Notes under the pieces: model-generated
What the model was told of the DNA's origin: nothing
Databases searched by the model: none
The model's input: the letters and a program-made list of their open reading frames with translations, nothing else
Assembly: GCA_964636575.1 (NCBI GenBank)
Contig: CAZWSE010000110.1
Location: 1 to 10,244 of the forward strand
DNA length: 10,244 nt
From: CAZWSE01 sp964636575
GTDB lineage: Bacteria; Pseudomonadota; Alphaproteobacteria; Rhodobacterales; Rhodobacteraceae
Direction of reading: 5' to 3'
Program-made: the position numbers and the translations under genes
In this document: piece by piece, positions 6,663 to 10,244 of the stretch
Layout of the letters: each line of letters starts with the position of its first letter
Numbering within the stretch: position 1 is the stretch's first letter

Positions 6663-6721
6663 GAGTATTTGGCAAAGGGTAAAGCAAAACGCTCCCTGCC
6701 TTTACCCTTTGCGAAATACTC
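6663..6721. repeat. Near-perfect 22-bp inverted repeat, copy 2 (downstream of rsmE)
   Basis: The left arm (6663-6684) begins GAGTATTTGG and ends AAAGGGTAAAG. The right arm (6700-6721) is its reverse complement with a single mismatch, and the loop is 15 bases. The outer and inner thirds of the arms match copy 1 at 1173-1236; only the central bases differ. GC-rich flanks (CTCCGCGCGGG before, CCGCCGGAGGCTCCGCC after) add partial pairing beyond the core, and TTTT follows the right flank at 6739-6742, so in this copy a terminator role for rsmE is plausible. The rest of the 154-base gap (6647-6800) shows no gene. Confidence 0.88.
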
Positions 6722-6800
6722 CCGCCGGAGGCTCCGCCTTTTCAAACCGCGTAAAGCATGAAACGGTGCGCACCGGTTTAACCCAATAAGAGAATATACC

Positions 6801-7328
6801 ATGAGCTTTGTAAGACCCGCCGCAAAAGCGGCCTTGTGGCGATACCGCGAGGCGTTGGTGGGGTTATGTTTGCAGATCTTAGGCGCGTGGTGGGCCTTAC
6901 AGTTCTTCGGGTTGATGACCTATGTCGGGATTGGTGTCTTGGTTCTGGGGGCGATCCTTACATTTCTTGGCCTTCAACGCGCCCGGTTTCGGCAATCAGG
7001 CGAGGGACCGGGGGTGGTCAAGCTGGATGAGGGGCGTGTCCTTTACATGGGGCCATTGTCCGGAGGCACCGTCGCCTTGGCCGATCTGACGCGGCTGACC
7101 TATGACGCCACGTCCACACCCGCCCACTGGGTGCTTGATCATCCAGACGGGGCGCCTGTGTCGATCCCTGTCACGGCCACAGGAGCCGAAACATTGTTCG
7201 ACGCCTTCGCCCAGCTCCCTAGGCTCAAAACCGAACGCATGCTGCAAGTGATCAACAGCAAGGACACCCACGCCGTTGTGATCTGGGAAAACGCGCCACT
7301 CAAGCCTGCCGCCCTTCCATTGCATTGA
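6801..7328 (+). CDS. Two-helix membrane protein, conserved-looking, function unknown
   Basis: A 175-residue protein I recognise only as a hypothetical of the kind found next to gshA in Rhodobacterales. Residues 17-36 and 39-59 are two adjacent membrane helices forming a hairpin, with basic residues before the first (R5, K9, R14, R16) and after the second (RARFR), so both ends are probably cytoplasmic. Residues about 70-150 form a soluble domain predicted mostly beta (VVKLDEGRVLYMGP, TVALADLTRLTYD, HWVLDHPDGAPVSIPV) ending in a helix (AETLFDAFAQLP). The layout of a helix hairpin followed by a small beta domain resembles bacterial PH-like membrane proteins, but this is a shape argument only. 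ATG 6801 has a modest AAGAGA ribosome site eight bases upstream. gshA starts 60 bases downstream, so co-transcription is possible. Confidence 0.85.
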   Translation: MSFVRPAAKAALWRYREALVGLCLQILGAWWALQFFGLMTYVGIGVLVLGAILTFLGLQRARFRQSGEGPGVVKLDEGRVLYMGPLSGGTVALADLTRLTYDATSTPAHWVLDHPDGAPVSIPVTATGAETLFDAFAQLPRLKTERMLQVINSKDTHAVVIWENAPLKPAALPLH

Positions 7329-7388
7329 CACGCCTTTGCTTTGGGGACAGGACTAACAATCTAAGACCTGGCTGAAAGGGGCCCCAAT

Positions 7389-8759
7389 ATGTCTATCCCA
7401 CAATCCGGCGGCGGCCCTATCGAACATCACGATCAACTGGCCGAATACATGGAAAGCGGCTGCAAGCCCAAATCGGATTGGCGCATCGGGACCGAGCATG
7501 AAAAGTTCGGGTACTGCAAAGACACGCTCAAACCGCTCCCTTTTGACGGCAAACGGTCCATTGTGGCGGTGCTCGAAGGTCTGCGGGATCGCCACGGCTG
7601 GGCCGAAGTGCGTGAGGCCGGTCATCTGATCGGATTGGAAAAAGACGGGGCCAATGTCTCGCTCGAACCCGGTGGCGCGTTGGAACTCTCGGGCGGGATG
7701 CTTGAGACGATCCATGAGACCTGCGACGAGGTGAACCAGCACCTGCGCGAGGTCAAAGACATCGCGGATGAAATCGGCGCGGGCTTTATCGGCCTTGGCG
7801 CGGCCCCGATCTGGTCGCATGAGGACATGCCCCTGATGCCCAAAGGCCGGTACAAGCTGATGGATGCCTATATGGACACCGTCGGGACCTCAGGCAAAAT
7901 GATGATGCGGCGGACCTGTACGGTGCAGGTGAACCTCGATTTCGCGTCAGAGGCCGACATGGTCCAGAAGATGCGCACCGCCATTGCGTTGCAGCCTGTG
8001 GCGACAGCATTGTTCGCAAACTCACCCTTCTTTGACGGCAAGCCTAACGGCCATAAAAGCTGGCGCAGCCGGATTTGGCGGCACATGGACGCTGCGCGCA
8101 CGGGCATGGTCCCCTTTGTCTTTGACGAAGGGTTCGGATTTGAAGCTTGGGTGCAATATGCGCTCGATGTGCCGATGTATTTTGTCTACCGCGATGGCGA
8201 ATATATCAACGCGCTGGGCATGTCCTTCCGCGACTTTATGAAGGGCGAATTGCCCGCAATGCCGGGTCAGGTTCCGACCCTGTCCGATTGGGCAGATCAC
8301 CTGACAACCGCCTTCCCCGAAGCCCGCGTGAAGAAATACATGGAAATGCGCGGCGCCGACGGTGGCCCTTGGCGGCGGCTGTGCGCCTTGCCGGCCTTCT
8401 GGGTCGGGTTGATGTACGATCAATCCGCACTCGATGCGGCATGGGATCTGGGCAAAAGCTGGGATACTGAAACCCGCGAAGCCCTGCGTGTGGCCGCGTC
8501 GGTCGACGGGTTACAGGCCGAGGTTGGTGGCATCAAAATGCACGATCTGGCTCGTGAAGCGGTTGCGATATCCGAGGCTGGCCTGAAAGCCCGCGCCCGT
8601 GCAGGGGCTGGCGGTATGGTGCCGGACGAGACCCATTTCCTGAACGCCCTGCAAGACAGCATCGACACAGGCAAGGTGCCCGCGGATGAGCTGCTCGATC
8701 AGTATAACGGCGCTTGGGCGGGCGATCTTAGCAAGATTTATGCGGCCTATTCTTATTGA
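7389..8759 (+). CDS. gshA: Glutamate--cysteine ligase, plant/alphaproteobacterial type
   Basis: Catalyses ATP-dependent joining of glutamate and cysteine to gamma-glutamylcysteine, the first and rate-limiting step of glutathione synthesis in the cytosol. The 456-residue protein matches the plant-type (GCS2) family. Landmarks are IGTEHEKFG (33-41) for the active site, LEPGGALELSGG (about 95-106), GRYKLMDAYM, MRRTCTVQVNLDF and MRGADGGPWRRLCALPAFWVG (about 320-340). C112 (ETCDEV) and C332 (RRLCALP) are 220 residues apart, the same spacing and context as the regulatory disulfide (CC2) of the plant enzymes, while the second, rosid-specific plant pair is not apparent. No transit peptide is present, as expected for a bacterium. 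The start is well supported: AAAGGGG at 7375-7381 lies seven bases before ATG 7389. It converges with the PhyH-family gene with 21 bases between stops; I see no hairpin there. Confidence 0.96.
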   Translation: MSIPQSGGGPIEHHDQLAEYMESGCKPKSDWRIGTEHEKFGYCKDTLKPLPFDGKRSIVAVLEGLRDRHGWAEVREAGHLIGLEKDGANVSLEPGGALELSGGMLETIHETCDEVNQHLREVKDIADEIGAGFIGLGAAPIWSHEDMPLMPKGRYKLMDAYMDTVGTSGKMMMRRTCTVQVNLDFASEADMVQKMRTAIALQPVATALFANSPFFDGKPNGHKSWRSRIWRHMDAARTGMVPFVFDEGFGFEAWVQYALDVPMYFVYRDGEYINALGMSFRDFMKGELPAMPGQVPTLSDWADHLTTAFPEARVKKYMEMRGADGGPWRRLCALPAFWVGLMYDQSALDAAWDLGKSWDTETREALRVAASVDGLQAEVGGIKMHDLAREAVAISEAGLKARARAGAGGMVPDETHFLNALQDSIDTGKVPADELLDQYNGAWAGDLSKIYAAYSY

Positions 8760-8780
8760 TCTCTGACCTGCCGTGCCCCC

Positions 8781-9428
8781 CTATGCTGCCCATTGCAAGG
8801 GTGGTGGTAGCGCGTTCGCTGCATAATCAATGCGCAAGGTGCGGCGTGGTGTTGATGTCTTAGACGTCCGCGACCGATGCAGCGTCAGCATTGGCAAAAT
8901 CAGTATATCCCCAGCCTCAGCAGTGGTGAGCGCATGTGTGTGGCGTTGTGCAATGGTGTCGGCTTGCTCCGACGGGACAGCTCCGTTCTTGTGACTGCCC
9001 AAGGCAATCTCCATCGCTCCGTTTTCTGCGGTCGCACCGTCAAGATGCACCCGCACAAACAACATCTTGTTCAAAACGTCCAAAGGCGGTTCGCAATGCC
9101 AGACGCCCGCTTTTTGCGACCAGTTGGTGTATCCGTCCATGTCGACCCGCTCTTTAACGGTGATGATCCGGTCTTGATGCCAAGGCACGGCCCAATTCAC
9201 CGCGTTCGATTTGTCAAAGCTGACCAGCCGGACGGGCCTGTGATTGGGCCAATTTGCTTGTATGGCCTTTGTGATCGGGGAAAGTGCTGTGTTTTCTGAT
9301 CCGTCAAGCGCGCGTCGTGCTCCGGGCTTGTTCTCTGGACCCAGTGCCGCGCCGAGCGTCTCGCAGTCTGCCGTGCTCAAAGCGCCGCGCAGCCAAAGCA
9401 GACCGTCATTGTGGAAATCAGTGGTCAT
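8781..9428 (-). CDS. Phytanoyl-CoA dioxygenase (PhyH) family protein
   Basis: A 215-residue Fe(II)/2-oxoglutarate-dependent oxygenase of the PhyH superfamily; these enzymes hydroxylate small molecules using O2 with decarboxylation of 2-oxoglutarate to succinate. The facial triad is readable: H84-Q-D86 in VPWHQDR and distal H184 in LTLHRSR, with R195 eleven residues later as the expected 2-oxoglutarate carboxylate ligand, matching the spacing in human PhyH. The N-terminal FHNDGLLWLRGALS is the common family entry, and ENGAMEIALGSHKNG (about residues 135-149) is the usual strand before the distal histidine. The true substrate cannot be told; remembered annotations for such short bacterial members range widely. 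No signal peptide. It lies 62 bases downstream of the next minus-strand gene, so co-transcription is possible. ATG 9428 has only a weak GGA ribosome site. Confidence 0.88.
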   Translation of the reverse strand: MTTDFHNDGLLWLRGALSTADCETLGAALGPENKPGARRALDGSENTALSPITKAIQANWPNHRPVRLVSFDKSNAVNWAVPWHQDRIITVKERVDMDGYTNWSQKAGVWHCEPPLDVLNKMLFVRVHLDGATAENGAMEIALGSHKNGAVPSEQADTIAQRHTHALTTAEAGDILILPMLTLHRSRTSKTSTPRRTLRIDYAANALPPPLQWAA

Positions 9429-9490
9429 AGTCGTTGTCCGTTATCCCGTTTCCTGCGCCTTGGTGTAGGTGGGGATTGGACTGCTTGAAT

Positions 9491-9874
9491 TCAAACAATC
9501 GGCCTGCGCAAAGCCACGTAGATCCGGCAGAACTGTATCGCCCAAAGCGGGCCGATCATGACCCCGAAGATGGTGCCATACAGTGCGAACCCAAACAGCG
9601 CTTCGGCTTTGAACACCACGGACATAACCATGACGGGGATGCCGATGGTCAAAATCGATTTGAGGGCAAAGCGGTGCAGCAAGTCTTCGTTTATGTCGTG
9701 AAACAGCAGATGCCACATCAGCAAGGGAAGCCCTAAGATCAGGTAGGGCAGTAGCCCGCCGATGAAGGCTATCACCGGGATAAATAGAACCCAGAAATAC
9801 ATCAAGGTGAACACGAACGGGGCCGAGACGAAGGCGATTAAAAATGCAACTGGATCAATCGGTTCACGGGTCAT
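9491..9874 (-). CDS. Four-helix inner-membrane protein, function unknown
   Basis: A 127-residue, strongly hydrophobic protein that I cannot assign to a family. Four membrane helices are apparent at about residues 9-29, 32-56, 70-88 and 94-116. They are joined by short loops, the most polar being HDINEDLLHRFALK (59-72), and the protein ends in the basic tail RIYVALRRPIV. Two His (H55, H59) lie near a membrane face, but no metal or catalytic motif is convincing. The start is well supported: AAAAGGA lies six bases before ATG 9874. The gene is flanked upstream by a hairpin at 9898-9923 and downstream, after 62 bases, by the PhyH-family gene on the same strand. The short gap 9429-9490 holds no gene. 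Confidence 0.8.
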   Translation of the reverse strand: MTREPIDPVAFLIAFVSAPFVFTLMYFWVLFIPVIAFIGGLLPYLILGLPLLMWHLLFHDINEDLLHRFALKSILTIGIPVMVMSVVFKAEALFGFALYGTIFGVMIGPLWAIQFCRIYVALRRPIV

Positions 9875-9897
9875 AGTCGTTCCTTTTCAGAGGGGCG

Positions 9898-9923
9898 GTA
9901 AGATGGGTCGAAACCCATCTTAC
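9898..9923 (-). terminator. Perfect 11-bp hairpin with TTCG loop
   Basis: GTAAGATGGGT at 9898-9908 is perfectly complemented by ACCCATCTTAC at 9913-9923, with a four-base loop. On the minus strand, the direction of both flanking genes, the loop reads TTCG, a tetraloop known to be very stable in RNA. The hairpin starts six bases past the stop of the upstream gene (9930) and ends 23 bases before the start of the downstream gene (9874). No T-run follows it on the minus strand (TTTT occurs only on the plus strand at 9925-9928), so it may be an mRNA-stabilising or attenuating element, or a dispersed intergenic palindrome, and not a strict intrinsic terminator. Confidence 0.6.
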
Positions 9924-9929
9924 GTTTTG

Positions 9930-10244
9930 TCAGGCGGCTTTGTTGGGAGCCGCGTCCATCACAATCGCACGCAAAGTGGCGACCGCATGGGCGAACCCCA
10001 GTCCGAGGCATAGGGCGGCCAGCCCCAAGGCGACCATCAGGCTTGCGATGGGGGCCTCTTGCAGCAGGGGTAAAGCCGCGCCGATCAGGACAACGCCTCC
10101 GGCCCCGATGGCTGCAAAGCCGGTTGCGACAGTGACCGATCCCACTTTGGCGGCCCGTTTGCTGTCAGGGCAGCCGCCGATCAGAGTTCCGATTTTGACG
10201 ATCATGCCGGACAGAACGACCAGCACGGTCAGCGAAATGACGAT
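9930..10244 (-). CDS. Small membrane protein, 5' end outside window, function unknown
   Basis: The frame runs off the right edge; 104 residues are visible, and a GTG at 10226 is an internal candidate start, but the hydrophobic stretch continues upstream of it (IVISLTVLVVLSG), so the true start is probably beyond the window. Three membrane helices are apparent: the visible N-terminal one, one in VTVATGFAAIGAGGVVLIG, and one in IASLMVALGLAALCLGLG. A polar loop with GGCPDSKRAAKVG lies between the first two. The C-terminus MDAAPNKAA is short and polar. I do not recognise the family. It is followed by the TTCG hairpin and then by another small membrane-protein gene on the same strand. Confidence 0.75.
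   Translation of the reverse strand: MVISLTVLVVLSGMIVKIGTLIGGCPDSKRAAKVGSVTVATGFAAIGAGGVVLIGAALPLLQEAPIASLMVALGLAALCLGLGFAHAVATLRAIVMDAAPNKAA

Noticed and set aside
8760..8780. Possible bidirectional terminator between gshA and the PhyH-family gene
   Set aside because: The 21-base gap has no inverted repeat that I can see.
9441..9716. Minus-strand frame overlapping the four-helix membrane protein
   Set aside because: The competing frame has a strong ribosome site and a coherent membrane topology; this one is a shifted-frame shadow.

Overview
The window is chromosomal DNA from an alphaproteobacterium, most likely a Rhodobacterales (Roseobacter-group) organism. This rests on protein sequence character (UvrC, UbiA, RsmE and a plant-type GshA as I recall them from that group), on the gene order, and on a moderately GC-rich composition; no database search was possible. 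It is dense housekeeping DNA with short intergenic gaps. I see no phage, transposase, CRISPR array, tRNA or rRNA.

Layout. Positions 1-2649 (plus strand) hold the 3' part of uvrC (nucleotide excision repair), an imperfect inverted repeat, then a tight run pgsA-moaD-moaE (phosphatidylglycerol synthesis and the two molybdopterin synthase subunits). Positions 2651-5908 (minus strand) hold, read leftwards, ubiA (ubiquinone prenyltransferase), a BON/OmpA-domain envelope protein and a small membrane-anchored coiled-coil protein; this last gene meets moaE tail to tail with one base between the stops. At 5906-5921 ubiA and rsmE diverge with almost no intergenic DNA. Positions 5921-8759 (plus strand) hold rsmE (16S rRNA methyltransferase), a second copy of the same inverted repeat, a two-helix membrane protein of unknown function, and gshA (glutathione synthesis). 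Positions 8781-10244 (minus strand) hold a PhyH-family Fe(II)/2-oxoglutarate dioxygenase, a four-helix membrane protein, a TTCG-loop hairpin, and the 3' part of another small membrane protein cut by the window edge.

Most genes belong to unrelated core processes and look linked by conserved neighbourhood, not shared pathway. True functional units are moaD-moaE, whose products form one enzyme, and possibly the OmpA-like/coiled-coil pair, which are separated by six bases and probably co-translated. The points most worth a second look are the twice-occurring palindromic element, the overlapping divergent start region of ubiA/rsmE, the internally duplicated BON-OmpA protein with its coiled-coil partner, and the conserved redox cysteine pair in GshA. 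I found no convincing evidence of a wholly new system.
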